Origin: CAZGZD01 sp964530005
GTDB lineage: Bacteria > Patescibacteriota > Microgenomatia > UBA1406 > GWC2-37-13
Length of the DNA: 29,022 nt
Reading direction: 5' to 3'
Assembly: GCA_964530005.1 (NCBI GenBank)
Contig: CAZGZD010000013.1
Location: forward strand, 1 to 29,022
A program made the translations under genes and the position numbers. This document shows positions 7,028 through 14,666 of the stretch, piece after piece. The notes beneath the pieces are model-generated. The model did no database searches, was not told the DNA's origin, and worked only from the letters and a program-made list of their open reading frames with translations. Position 1 is the stretch's first letter, and each line of letters begins with the position of its first letter.

Positions 7028-7034
7028 ATTCTAT

Positions 7035-8174
7035 TTATCGAAATGCCGACCAATCAGAGACAGGCATCACATTGTGCCCCATAAAATTCCAAGCGAGCAT
7101 ATAGATAGCCGGAAGAAGTAGTATAAGTGCGACAAGAAATTTGCGCGAGGTGAAGAACTTTTCAAAAGCAATGAGTGCAAATGGCCATAAAGGCAGGCTA
7201 TAACGACTGATATCTCTATGTTGGATCAACACTATAGCGCTAAAATACACAAATATAAAGTAATAAAAACTTCTCAGGCGGGATTTTTTAAAAGAGAAAA
7301 GGGTGAGTAGGTAAAAGAAAAAGAAAAAGAAAGCATCTTCAAGCCAAGCCGTACCAACCCATCGGGCGTCGTAGTTAAAAACAGCGAAAGGATACTCAAG
7401 ATGAAGATTGTCTCCAGAGTTAAAGTATGCAAAAAAATCGCCATACTGCTTACCGTAAAACAAAAAAATACCAAGTAAAGTGAGTGGTATAAGAATCATA
7501 TATAACCACCTGTAATCAATAGATCTTTTTTTTATATACCTTTCTATAAAAACAAGGCCATAAGCTGGAATAAGCAATATACCGGGAGATCTAGTCGCAA
7601 CCGCAAGTGAACCCGCAACTGCTGACCATAAGTACTTTTCTTTTTCAAAGAGAAATAAAGACACGAGTATAAAAAGAATAAAAAGACTCTCTGGTGCTCC
7701 GATTGAGCGAATTACCAAAAAACGCGGCAGAAAAAGGAGAATGGTAGATAATATCAGTGGATGACTCGTAATCTTTAACTTTGAAATAAGATAATGAAAA
7801 AAGAAGACTAAAAGAAGCGTTGAGGCTATATTGACAACAATCATCGCTTTTAAATATCCAAAAATTCCAGCTACGGCTCGAATAAGGAGTGGGTAGAGCG
7901 GAAAGTGGGCAGAAAAGTAAATAGGTTCAAGCGCAGATTCAAGGTGCAAATCTTTAATAAGAGAGGGATTGTAGAGAGTCTTTGCTGCAACAACATAAAG
8001 CAACCCATCAAAATTCCGATATATATACAGGAAATTTGGATCTTCTATCCGAATCCCAAACCATGGTGTTATTCGTAAAATGAAAGGTAGCCACAAAAAA
8101 AGAGTACTTATTAAAACAATCAATGTTAGGGTACAATAATGAGGTATGTATTTACGAAGATTTTTCAGAAACAT
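7035..8174 (-). CDS. GT-C membrane glycosyltransferase, PIG-V/GT76-like mannosyltransferase candidate
   Basis: A 379-residue polytopic protein. After the first helix the outer loop has NFDGLLYVVAAK (D56), resembling the WDG-xx-Y-xx-IA motif of PIG-V mannosyltransferases, then the HFPLYPLLIR segment and a GAPESLFILF helix with ATRSPGILLIPA, also typical of that family. Such enzymes take mannose from a polyprenyl-phosphate donor and add it to a lipid-linked glycan outside the membrane; the sugar here is inferred. It heads the operon that continues into the MacAB-like system. The ATG at 8174 is the only Met before the active-site loop and lies 7 bases after a TACAAT box, overlapping the 5' end of the divergent gene at 8146. 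Confidence 0.72.
   Translation of the reverse strand: MFLKNLRKYIPHYCTLTLIVLISTLFLWLPFILRITPWFGIRIEDPNFLYIYRNFDGLLYVVAAKTLYNPSLIKDLHLESALEPIYFSAHFPLYPLLIRAVAGIFGYLKAMIVVNIASTLLLVFFFHYLISKLKITSHPLILSTILLFLPRFLVIRSIGAPESLFILFILVSLFLFEKEKYLWSAVAGSLAVATRSPGILLIPAYGLVFIERYIKKRSIDYRWLYMILIPLTLLGIFLFYGKQYGDFFAYFNSGDNLHLEYPFAVFNYDARWVGTAWLEDAFFFFFFYLLTLFSFKKSRLRSFYYFIFVYFSAIVLIQHRDISRYSLPLWPFALIAFEKFFTSRKFLVALILLLPAIYMLAWNFMGHNVMPVSDWSAFR
8132..8137 (+). promoter_or_regulatory. -10 box (TACAAT) of the GT39 gene at 8146, leaderless spacing
   Basis: TACAAT ends 8 bases before the ATG at 8146, so a start 6-8 bases downstream of the box would fall on or next to the ATG. No Shine-Dalgarno is present. It lies inside the coding region of the divergent gene. 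Confidence 0.5.
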
Positions 8175-9615
8175 ACAGACTATTGTAACAAAAAATAAAA
8201 TATCTATAACGCTTGCTTTTGTTGGATTTTTTTTGAGGATCTATCGACTCTCTGACTTCGTGACATTCTTGGGAGATCAGGGTCGAGACGCTATCATAAT
8301 CAAAAGAATACTCACATTTGAACACTTTCCGGCAATTGGTCCGACGACATCTATCGGACACATCTATCTCGGACCCTTCTACTACTATTTTATAGCGCCA
8401 TGGCTTTTACTTTCTAATTTTGATCCATTGGGACTCGCCATCGGGGTTGCTTTTTTCGCATCTTTCTTCATCCTTTGTATTTACTTCATCCTCAAAGAAT
8501 TGTTTGGCTTTAGGGTTGCAGTGGTCGCAACTGTGCTTCTGACCTTCTCAACGACACTCATTGATTTTTCACGCTTTTCTTGGAATCCCAATCTTCTTCC
8601 ATTTTTCTCGCTTTTTTGCGCCTACTTCATGATTAAGGCTCTTAAGACATACAAAACATACTATTTCATACTTTTCGGTGCATTTTTATCATTTTCCATA
8701 CAACTTCACTATCTTGCGCTTTTCCTTATAATTCCCGTCTTTATTCTTTTTTTAACACATTTTTACAAACATAAGTCTCATTTTTTAAAAACAATTAGCG
8801 GAATCTGCTCTGCTGTAGCTTCTTTTATTATATTCACGTCGCCGCTTATCATCTTCGATCTAAGGCACGACTTCCTCAACAGTCGCGGATTTATAGATCT
8901 GGCCCGTGAGTCTGCTAATTCTGCACAATCTAATTTATTTTCGTTAATTCTGGTTTCTTTTAGTAGGCTCAATAAATATGTATTTAATTTTGAATTTCAC
9001 CAATACTTATTAATCGCTCTTTTAGCCACAATCATTTTATTTTTCATATTTGAACTGAAAAAAAAATCTACAAGCCATATGTTTTTTATTTTTTTTGCAT
9101 TTACGTTTATTGGAGTATCGCTTTTTGGAGGACCTCAATATCAACATTATTATGGTGCTGTATACATATTTTACTTTGTGTGCATTGCCATTATCCTATG
9201 CCACATTCCAAAGGGGTTCATAGGAAATGTTTTGATTGGGATTTTTTTATTCATCTATATATACTTAAATTCCCAGGGCTATCTTTTTCTGACCAAACAA
9301 GGATCAAAACAAATTGAAAAGGCGAAAAATGTGGCTCTATCGATTTCCAAAAATGTGACTCAAGATAAATTTGCTCTCACGGCTCTTCCTGAGAGGTATT
9401 CTGAATCCACATATCGATACTTTCTTGAAATAGGTGGGAAAAAACCAATTGAAAAGGACACTTTAGAAAAGGCAGACGAACTCTTTGTAGTTTGTGAAGT
9501 GAGCTGCCCGCTTATAATAGGAAACCCACAGTGGGATATTGCATATTTTGCACCTCGAAAGATAACCTTAACCACAAAAATCGATGGAGTTACCATCTAT
9601 AGATTGTCACATTAA
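8146..9615 (+). CDS. GT39-family (PMT/ArnT-like) membrane glycosyltransferase
   Basis: A 489-residue GT-C protein: a short cytoplasmic N-terminus, first helix near residues 18-33, then the outer loop motif FLGDQGRD (D44 and D48) where GT39 enzymes place the catalytic acidic residue, followed by about a dozen hydrophobic segments and a soluble C-terminal region from about residue 400. GT39 enzymes transfer a sugar from a polyprenyl-phosphate donor to protein or lipid acceptors on the outer side of the membrane. The DQGRD variant recurs in CPR-type membrane GTs. The ATG was chosen from the upstream TACAAT spacing; its first 29 bases overlap the 5' end of the gene on the other strand. Confidence 0.85.
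   Translation: MYLRRFFRNIQTIVTKNKISITLAFVGFFLRIYRLSDFVTFLGDQGRDAIIIKRILTFEHFPAIGPTTSIGHIYLGPFYYYFIAPWLLLSNFDPLGLAIGVAFFASFFILCIYFILKELFGFRVAVVATVLLTFSTTLIDFSRFSWNPNLLPFFSLFCAYFMIKALKTYKTYYFILFGAFLSFSIQLHYLALFLIIPVFILFLTHFYKHKSHFLKTISGICSAVASFIIFTSPLIIFDLRHDFLNSRGFIDLARESANSAQSNLFSLILVSFSRLNKYVFNFEFHQYLLIALLATIILFFIFELKKKSTSHMFFIFFAFTFIGVSLFGGPQYQHYYGAVYIFYFVCIAIILCHIPKGFIGNVLIGIFLFIYIYLNSQGYLFLTKQGSKQIEKAKNVALSISKNVTQDKFALTALPERYSESTYRYFLEIGGKKPIEKDTLEKADELFVVCEVSCPLIIGNPQWDIAYFAPRKITLTTKIDGVTIYRLSH
8182..8187 (-). promoter_or_regulatory. -10 box (TACAAT) of the minus-strand operon starting at 8174, leaderless spacing
   Basis: On the minus strand TACAAT ends 7 bases before the ATG at 8174. 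It has the same hexamer and nearly the same spacing as the opposing promoter at 8132-8137, and lies inside the coding region of the plus-strand gene. Confidence 0.5.
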
Positions 9616-9654
9616 TTAAGGAGAAAATAAAAAATTATTGCATAAATTCAAACT

Positions 9655-10407
9655 ATGAAAATTTCACTTATTCTCCCCTGCTACAATGAAGAGACGAATT
9701 TGCAAAGAGGAGTACTTGATAAGATCGGAAATTTTATAAGTGAAGATGATCGTTTTGAAGAAGTCATTATTGTTGACGATGGCTCAACTGACGGATCCAG
9801 AGAAATAATACAAAAAAAATACATCCCTCAGAATAAAAAATTTAAGCTTATTGAAAATGCCCATAGAGGAAAAGCCTATGCTGTGATGACTGGTATAGAT
9901 AAGGCTCGTGGAGATTATGTCTTATTTTCTGATATTGATTTGGCCACTCCCATCGAAGAATCAAAAAAACTTATTCAAGAGATTGCTCATGGATACACCA
10001 TTATTATCGGCTCAAGAAAATCGCAAAGGAAAGGAGCTCCTTTCCTTCGAAAGATTATGGCACGTGGAGCAGTTTTTGTACGAGGCGCTCTCATAAATCT
10101 GAATGGACTAAAAGATACACAGTGCGGTTTTAAACTGTTTGAGAAAAAGGCCGCCAAAGACATAATTTCTCGTATGCGAGTTTATCACACGTCACGAAAA
10201 ATAAGAGGATCGTCTGTTTCGGCTGGATTTGATATGGAGTTTTTATTCATAGCAACAAAGCTTGGATACAAAATAAAAGAAATTCCAGTAACGTGGAAAC
10301 ACGTAGAGACAAGAAATGTGAATTTCATTAAAGACTCTATTGGTGGGCTAAAAGATATCTCACTTATTAAGTTCAACGATCTTTTAGGTAAATATGAACT
10401 TTCTTAG
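9655..10407 (+). CDS. GT2 polyprenyl-phosphate glycosyltransferase, ALG5/DPG-synthase-like
   Basis: A 250-residue GT-A enzyme. LPCYNEE (residues 7-13), VDDGSTDGS (40-48) and the metal-binding FSDIDLATP (91-99, DxD at D93-D95) are the hallmarks of dolichyl-phosphate glucose/mannose synthases, as is the CGFKLF segment. It should move glucose or mannose from a nucleotide sugar to polyprenyl phosphate at the cytoplasmic face. No C-terminal helices are seen, matching the soluble-type synthases. Its product is the donor that the surrounding GT-C enzymes need, which is the strongest functional link in the locus. It overlaps the next gene by 14 bases. No Shine-Dalgarno is near the ATG; an AAGGAG lies too far upstream (about 31 bases). 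Confidence 0.92.
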   Translation: MKISLILPCYNEETNLQRGVLDKIGNFISEDDRFEEVIIVDDGSTDGSREIIQKKYIPQNKKFKLIENAHRGKAYAVMTGIDKARGDYVLFSDIDLATPIEESKKLIQEIAHGYTIIIGSRKSQRKGAPFLRKIMARGAVFVRGALINLNGLKDTQCGFKLFEKKAAKDIISRMRVYHTSRKIRGSSVSAGFDMEFLFIATKLGYKIKEIPVTWKHVETRNVNFIKDSIGGLKDISLIKFNDLLGKYELS

Positions 10408-11641
10408 AAAGAAAAGCACACTACTAAGCATCATCGCCCTTTTGCTTTTCGGCACTATTTTGATCTTCTATAAGTCCGGCCAACTTCCTCAATTCATCTC
10501 TTGGGATGAGTACCATTTGGCAAAACTTGCGCTCTCATTAGATCACACATCGTACACACCATTTAGTTCTTTTGCTGATGGCCATGCCACCTTATACTTC
10601 TATATTCTGCTTTTATCTTTTAAGTTTTTGGGGGTAAGTCATTTCGCTTTGCGACTACCTATTGCCATCTTTGGAATATTAAATATCCTTATTTTTTATT
10701 CAATACTACGTCTTGTTTTTAAAAAAAATCTATTATTGCCTATAATATTGAGCATCGCTCTACTTACCTCTCATTGGTATCTTAATTTTGTGCGCTTTTC
10801 TTTTGAAATACCTTTTTTGCTTTTTCTCGAGCTTGTCTCTTGCTACTTCATACTTAATTTTCACAAGGAGAAAAAACTATATCAACTCATTCTCTGTGGA
10901 ATATTTGCTGGCTTAGCCTTCAATTCATATCAACCCGGACGTATATTTTTTTTACTTCCTTTACTCACTCTTTTTATAAAGCGTGAAAAAGTTCTTACTT
11001 TCTTTTTATTCCTTATCCCATTTGTAATCACAATTTACCCTCTTACCTCATACTTAGCCCTACATCAGGAGTCTGATATCCGTATCAATCAACAGCTTTT
11101 TCTCAAAGATCAAAGATTAAGTATTCAGGCTAAGGCCTCATACCTCGTAGATAATGTTTCAAAAATTGCCCTTATGTTTAATCTCAAAGGAGATCTCAAT
11201 GGCCGACATAATTATCCAGGAAAACCTGCTCTTAATCCATATTTAGGAATCTTATTTATCATCGGACTAATTGTTGCTCTATCTCAAATAAGGTCCTTCT
11301 ATAATCAGTTTTTCCTAATCTATATTGCTCTCGCTCTTCTTCCTGCGATATTTACTCTCCCTATTGAAAATCCAAATATGCTACGCACTTTTACAGCTCT
11401 TCCTGGAATCATTTATTTAATTGGTGTTGGCTTTTTATATCTTAAACAAAAATTATTTTCAGGTCGAAAATTTGTTGTTATTTTTCTGACAGTCATACTT
11501 GTTATCTCTTGTCTATATGAGCTTCGTACATATTTTTATTATCAGGCACTAATTTCAGATAGTGCATTTGATGTGAGATGTCCGCTTATTGAGATGGTAA
11601 AATACGAACCACGACAAGTACCATTTAAGTGTAGATTTTAA
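10394..11641 (+). CDS. GT39-family membrane glycosyltransferase
   Basis: A 415-residue polytopic protein with an FISWDEYH motif (D38, E39) in the first outer loop, the usual catalytic Asp-Glu position of GT39. A second family-like feature is NSYQPGRIFFLLP after the sixth or seventh hydrophobic segment, matching the Y-x-x-GR motif also seen in the paralogue at 25539. The soluble C-terminal tail is short. It probably transfers a sugar from polyprenyl phosphate at the outer membrane face. The start overlaps the end of the donor-synthase gene by 14 bases, with a weak AGG 5 bases before the ATG, so the two are likely coupled. Confidence 0.83.
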   Translation: MNFLRKKSTLLSIIALLLFGTILIFYKSGQLPQFISWDEYHLAKLALSLDHTSYTPFSSFADGHATLYFYILLLSFKFLGVSHFALRLPIAIFGILNILIFYSILRLVFKKNLLLPIILSIALLTSHWYLNFVRFSFEIPFLLFLELVSCYFILNFHKEKKLYQLILCGIFAGLAFNSYQPGRIFFLLPLLTLFIKREKVLTFFLFLIPFVITIYPLTSYLALHQESDIRINQQLFLKDQRLSIQAKASYLVDNVSKIALMFNLKGDLNGRHNYPGKPALNPYLGILFIIGLIVALSQIRSFYNQFFLIYIALALLPAIFTLPIENPNMLRTFTALPGIIYLIGVGFLYLKQKLFSGRKFVVIFLTVILVISCLYELRTYFYYQALISDSAFDVRCPLIEMVKYEPRQVPFKCRF

Positions 11642-11649
11642 AAAAACTT

Positions 11650-12489
11650 ATGATTCGAAAAATAAAAAAAATCTTCACTGACGACTGGCCACTTCTACTT
11701 ATTGCAGCAACCACATCGTTTATGCTTTTTTTACGACTTGGCCGGAATGTATTTTATGATTGGGATGAGTGTATATACGTCCAATATGGCCGTGAAATGC
11801 GACTCACTGGCAACTGGTTGACCAACCAGTGGAATGGACTCTTGGGATTTGAGAAGCCTCCTGGATTCGCCTGGATGCTGCAGATTCCCTTTTCATTTGG
11901 AGTAAATGAATTCACGGCACGCCTGACTTCTGTCTTTTTTACTATCGCTCTTCTTGTTGCAATTTATTTTTTTTCTAAGAAATTTTTTTCGCGACGAGTA
12001 GCTATTTTGGCATCTCTTCTACTTTTGGTCTCAGAAATTGTCATCGTCTATGCAATCCGCGTCAACACTGATACTCCTTTTGTATTCTTTATCTTTCTGT
12101 CTTTCTTCTTCTGGATTCTTTCTTTTAAGAAAAATCGCTTTAGCTATCTGTCAGGAATTTTCCTTGGCCTGGCAGTTATGGACAAAGGACTCGGTGTACT
12201 TGTCTATATGGCGGCAATTTTCTTATCCATTTTCTTAAACTTTAAAAAAGAAAAACTCTGGAACTTTGTCCTTCTTCTTATAGCCTTTATAGCTATTATC
12301 ACTCCTTGGCATCTATATCAATATATAGACCACGGCAGCCAGTTCATCAAAATATATTTTTATGAAAACCTTGTTCAAAGAGCTAATAATCCTATTGAAT
12401 TTCATTTTGGTGGGTATGGATATTATCTAAAACTTCTCTATCGCGAACTGTGGCCATGGATATTTGCCATGTTCATTCTTCAACTTTAA
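11650..12489 (+). CDS. GT39 (ArnT-like) glycosyltransferase, N-terminal part of a gene interrupted by an in-frame stop
   Basis: 279 residues with the FYDWDE motif (D39, E40), EKPPGFAWMLQ in the first outer loop and the MDKGLGVLVYM segment typical of ArnT/GT39 proteins. The frame ends at a TAA (12487-12489) in the middle of the membrane domain, soon after RELWPWIF. The same frame then continues open to 13131 with family-like sequence, so the intact gene would be 11650-13131 (493 residues). The break is one codon, with no frameshift. As it stands the product lacks the C-terminal helices and tail and is probably inactive, unless the stop is a sequence error or population variant. The upstream gene ends 8 bases before the start; no Shine-Dalgarno is seen. 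Confidence 0.8.
   Translation: MIRKIKKIFTDDWPLLLIAATTSFMLFLRLGRNVFYDWDECIYVQYGREMRLTGNWLTNQWNGLLGFEKPPGFAWMLQIPFSFGVNEFTARLTSVFFTIALLVAIYFFSKKFFSRRVAILASLLLLVSEIVIVYAIRVNTDTPFVFFIFLSFFFWILSFKKNRFSYLSGIFLGLAVMDKGLGVLVYMAAIFLSIFLNFKKEKLWNFVLLLIAFIAIITPWHLYQYIDHGSQFIKIYFYENLVQRANNPIEFHFGGYGYYLKLLYRELWPWIFAMFILQL
12487..12489 (+). other. Premature in-frame TAA within a GT39 gene
   Basis: Codons read CTT-TAA-TAT in the frame of the gene at 11650, and the frame stays open for another 213 codons. One substitution (for example TAA to TTA) would restore the full protein. TAA ends many other genes here, so recoding is unlikely. Confidence 0.85.
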
Positions 12490-12636
12490 TATTTAATAAA
12501 TTTCAAGAAATATTCATCCCTTAGGGCAATTTTTCAAGAATTAAAACAGCAAGAAATACTTTTCACAATCATTCTTCTTTTTATACTTCCCCTTATATCA
12601 CTAACGAGAATCCAGACTAAACTGCCTTGGTATGCA

Positions 12637-13131
12637 ATGCCTATGTATCCATTTCTGCTTATTTACATTGCCTACTGCATGGATCTTTTGACTCGGCAGT
12701 TCAGAATCAAATGGCTCTTTTATATTCTTGTCACTTTACTCTCGCTCGACGCCTTTAGACTTATCTATGGCGAGACCAGGCTTTACCAATCAAAGCGAGA
12801 TATACCTCCAAAATACGCAACTCTTATGGCGGCCCGACAATTTCAGCAGAAAAATCTTTACTACTTGGTTGACTTTTCTGAGCGTCAAGCAAAAGCAATT
12901 CTAACCCCCAACCTCACCACATCAACTACATTTATTTATGGAGGCAATCCATGCTCTATTTATTATTCAGGTAAAAAAGTCTATTATTACTACTCCCCAA
13001 GCGAATTCCAAAAACAAATTAAAAGCAAGCATGGACTATATCTGATTGAAAATGGAGATCTTCATTTTATCGAAAATTTATCACTCAAAAAAGTTTATAA
13101 AAATAGCGATTTTACATTATTTGAAAATTAA
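12637..13131 (+). CDS. GT39 (ArnT-like) glycosyltransferase, C-terminal part of the interrupted gene
   Basis: The first ATG after the premature stop opens 164 residues in the same frame as the upstream half. Codons from 12490 to 12636 are also coding-like (LFTIILLFILPLISLTR, then TKLPWYAM), so the true C-terminal part begins at the stop codon, not at this ATG. The KLPWY-x-x-P-x-YP segment is a well-known ArnT/GT39 landmark. The rest is two or three helices and a soluble tail. No promoter or Shine-Dalgarno precedes 12637, so separate translation is doubtful. Confidence 0.6.
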   Translation: MPMYPFLLIYIAYCMDLLTRQFRIKWLFYILVTLLSLDAFRLIYGETRLYQSKRDIPPKYATLMAARQFQQKNLYYLVDFSERQAKAILTPNLTTSTTFIYGGNPCSIYYSGKKVYYYYSPSEFQKQIKSKHGLYLIENGDLHFIENLSLKKVYKNSDFTLFEN

Positions 13132-13133
13132 AA

Positions 13134-13139
13134 TATAAT
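13134..13139 (+). promoter_or_regulatory. -10 box (TATAAT) that decides the start of the GT39 gene at 13148
   Basis: A perfect TATAAT directly after the stop at 13131 ends 8 bases before the ATG at 13148, again the leaderless spacing. A TTG at 13139 in the same frame would overlap this box and is therefore unlikely to be the start. Confidence 0.55.
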
Positions 13140-13147
13140 TGAAAGTC

Positions 13148-14662
13148 ATGTTTGATTTTTTTAAAATTCTTAGCTTTTTAAAGAAAAATTTAAAAACAAA
13201 AGATTGGTTTATTGTCCCAGGTCTCATTCTTTTATTCCTGCTAACAAGGGCTATCAACCTTGACAAATTTCCCATTTTCACAGATGAGGGAATTTATATT
13301 CATTGGGCAAAAGTTGCTTGGCATGATGCCTCGTGGCGCTTTATTTCATTAACAGATGGAAGACAACCTCTCCAAACCTGGGCGACAATCCCTTTTTTGA
13401 AACTATTTCCCAATAATCCACTTCTTGCGGGGCGGATTTTCTCGATGGCTTTTGGATTTTTGGGTATGTCTGGAATTTTTGGCCTTTTGTACTACTTGTG
13501 GGGAAAGCAAGCCGCTTTCTTGGGGACTTTTTTTTATATTCTTACTCCTTATTTTCTTTTTTATGATCGAATGGCGCTTGTTGATGGAGCGGTTAATGCT
13601 GGTTTTATCTGGATATTTTTTTTGATCATACTACTTGCTCAAAACATAAACTTTGGCATAGCCTTGACACTTGGACTTGTCGCTGGAATTTCTCTTTTGA
13701 CTAAATCTTCAGTCAAAGTATTCTTGGGAATGGGAGTATTTGCACCTATTTTATTCTTTGAAAGGAAGAAGAAGTATTTTATAAAAAGATCAGTTAATTA
13801 CTACATCTTATTTATAGTTGCTGCTATTATGGCATTTGTCATTTATAACGTTCAAAGACTCTCACCATTTTTCCACTTTGTGTCCGAAAAAAACTACACT
13901 TTCCTTCTCCGACCAAGTGAATTCCTTAAAAATCCCCTCCAGCTGATTCCTCATAATCTGCTGATTGTTCCTCAGTATGTATTCTGGGAGGCTGCGTTTG
14001 TCATCCCTGTTCTTGGAATTTTTGGACTAATTCTGCTTTTGAAAAAAGATCTTAGAATGGGACTGTATTTTCTGCTATGGTTTGCCTTGCCCTTTGCTGC
14101 AATTGTCGGCTTTGGGCGAGTAATCTTTCCTCGGTACCTAAACTTCTTCGCATCGCTTTTTTTAGTTCTTGCCGTATATTTGATTATCAAGATCAAAAAA
14201 AGGAATATTGTAATCGGTGTGATTGCTTTATATTTACTGTCTGTTGCTTATTTTGACTATACGATTATCTTTGCACAAAATAATATTCCCTTTCCGCCAA
14301 TTGATCGTGGTCAGTACATTGAAGGCACCTCTGCAGGACACGGTGTCGGAGAAATTATTAATTACGCCAGGCAAAAATCACAAGAAAAGCCGGTGATTCT
14401 CGTAGCTGAGGGGAACTTTGGAGTAGTGGGCGATATGCTCGAGGCACTTCTCATCCCAAGCGATAAAATTACAGTACGGGGATACTGGCCACTTGATAAA
14501 CCCCAACTTATAGAAAACCAAAATCTTCTGAAAAATAATTATGTGTTTGTTGTTTACTCTCATAGATCAGTATTCTCCGAAGACCTTCCAATTCGCTTAA
14601 TTAAAAAATATGCGAAACCCGGGGGTGAATCGGCCTTTTATCTTTTTGAGCTAACTAAATAA
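13148..14662 (+). CDS. GT39-family membrane glycosyltransferase
   Basis: A 504-residue GT-C protein with FPIFTDEGIY (D46, E47) in the first outer loop, DGRQPLQTW further along it, and FYDRMALVDG after the third or fourth helix, all common in bacterial GT39 enzymes. A soluble C-terminal region of about 130 residues follows the last helix. It should use a polyprenyl-phosphate sugar on the outer face. The ATG at 13148 was preferred to the in-frame TTG at 13139 because a TATAAT box lies at 13134-13139. It is the first intact gene after the broken GT39 gene and ends 4 bases before the next gene. Confidence 0.85.
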   Translation: MFDFFKILSFLKKNLKTKDWFIVPGLILLFLLTRAINLDKFPIFTDEGIYIHWAKVAWHDASWRFISLTDGRQPLQTWATIPFLKLFPNNPLLAGRIFSMAFGFLGMSGIFGLLYYLWGKQAAFLGTFFYILTPYFLFYDRMALVDGAVNAGFIWIFFLIILLAQNINFGIALTLGLVAGISLLTKSSVKVFLGMGVFAPILFFERKKKYFIKRSVNYYILFIVAAIMAFVIYNVQRLSPFFHFVSEKNYTFLLRPSEFLKNPLQLIPHNLLIVPQYVFWEAAFVIPVLGIFGLILLLKKDLRMGLYFLLWFALPFAAIVGFGRVIFPRYLNFFASLFLVLAVYLIIKIKKRNIVIGVIALYLLSVAYFDYTIIFAQNNIPFPPIDRGQYIEGTSAGHGVGEIINYARQKSQEKPVILVAEGNFGVVGDMLEALLIPSDKITVRGYWPLDKPQLIENQNLLKNNYVFVVYSHRSVFSEDLPIRLIKKYAKPGGESAFYLFELTK

Positions 14663-14666
14663 GAGA

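Noticed and set aside
6753..7121. Plus-strand open frame of 122 codons
   Set aside because: Antisense to the MacA-like adaptor and the end of the GT-C gene, both well supported.
9618..9623. AAGGAG as a ribosome binding site for the GT2 gene at 9655
   Set aside because: It is about 31 bases from the ATG, far outside functional spacing.
12487..12489. Programmed read-through or recoding of the TAA
   Set aside because: TAA ends many intact genes here, and no read-through context or recoding tRNA is visible; a mutation or sequence error is simpler.
13139..13147. TTG at 13139 as the start of the GT39 gene
   Set aside because: It overlaps a perfect TATAAT box, and an ATG lies 9 bases downstream in the same frame.
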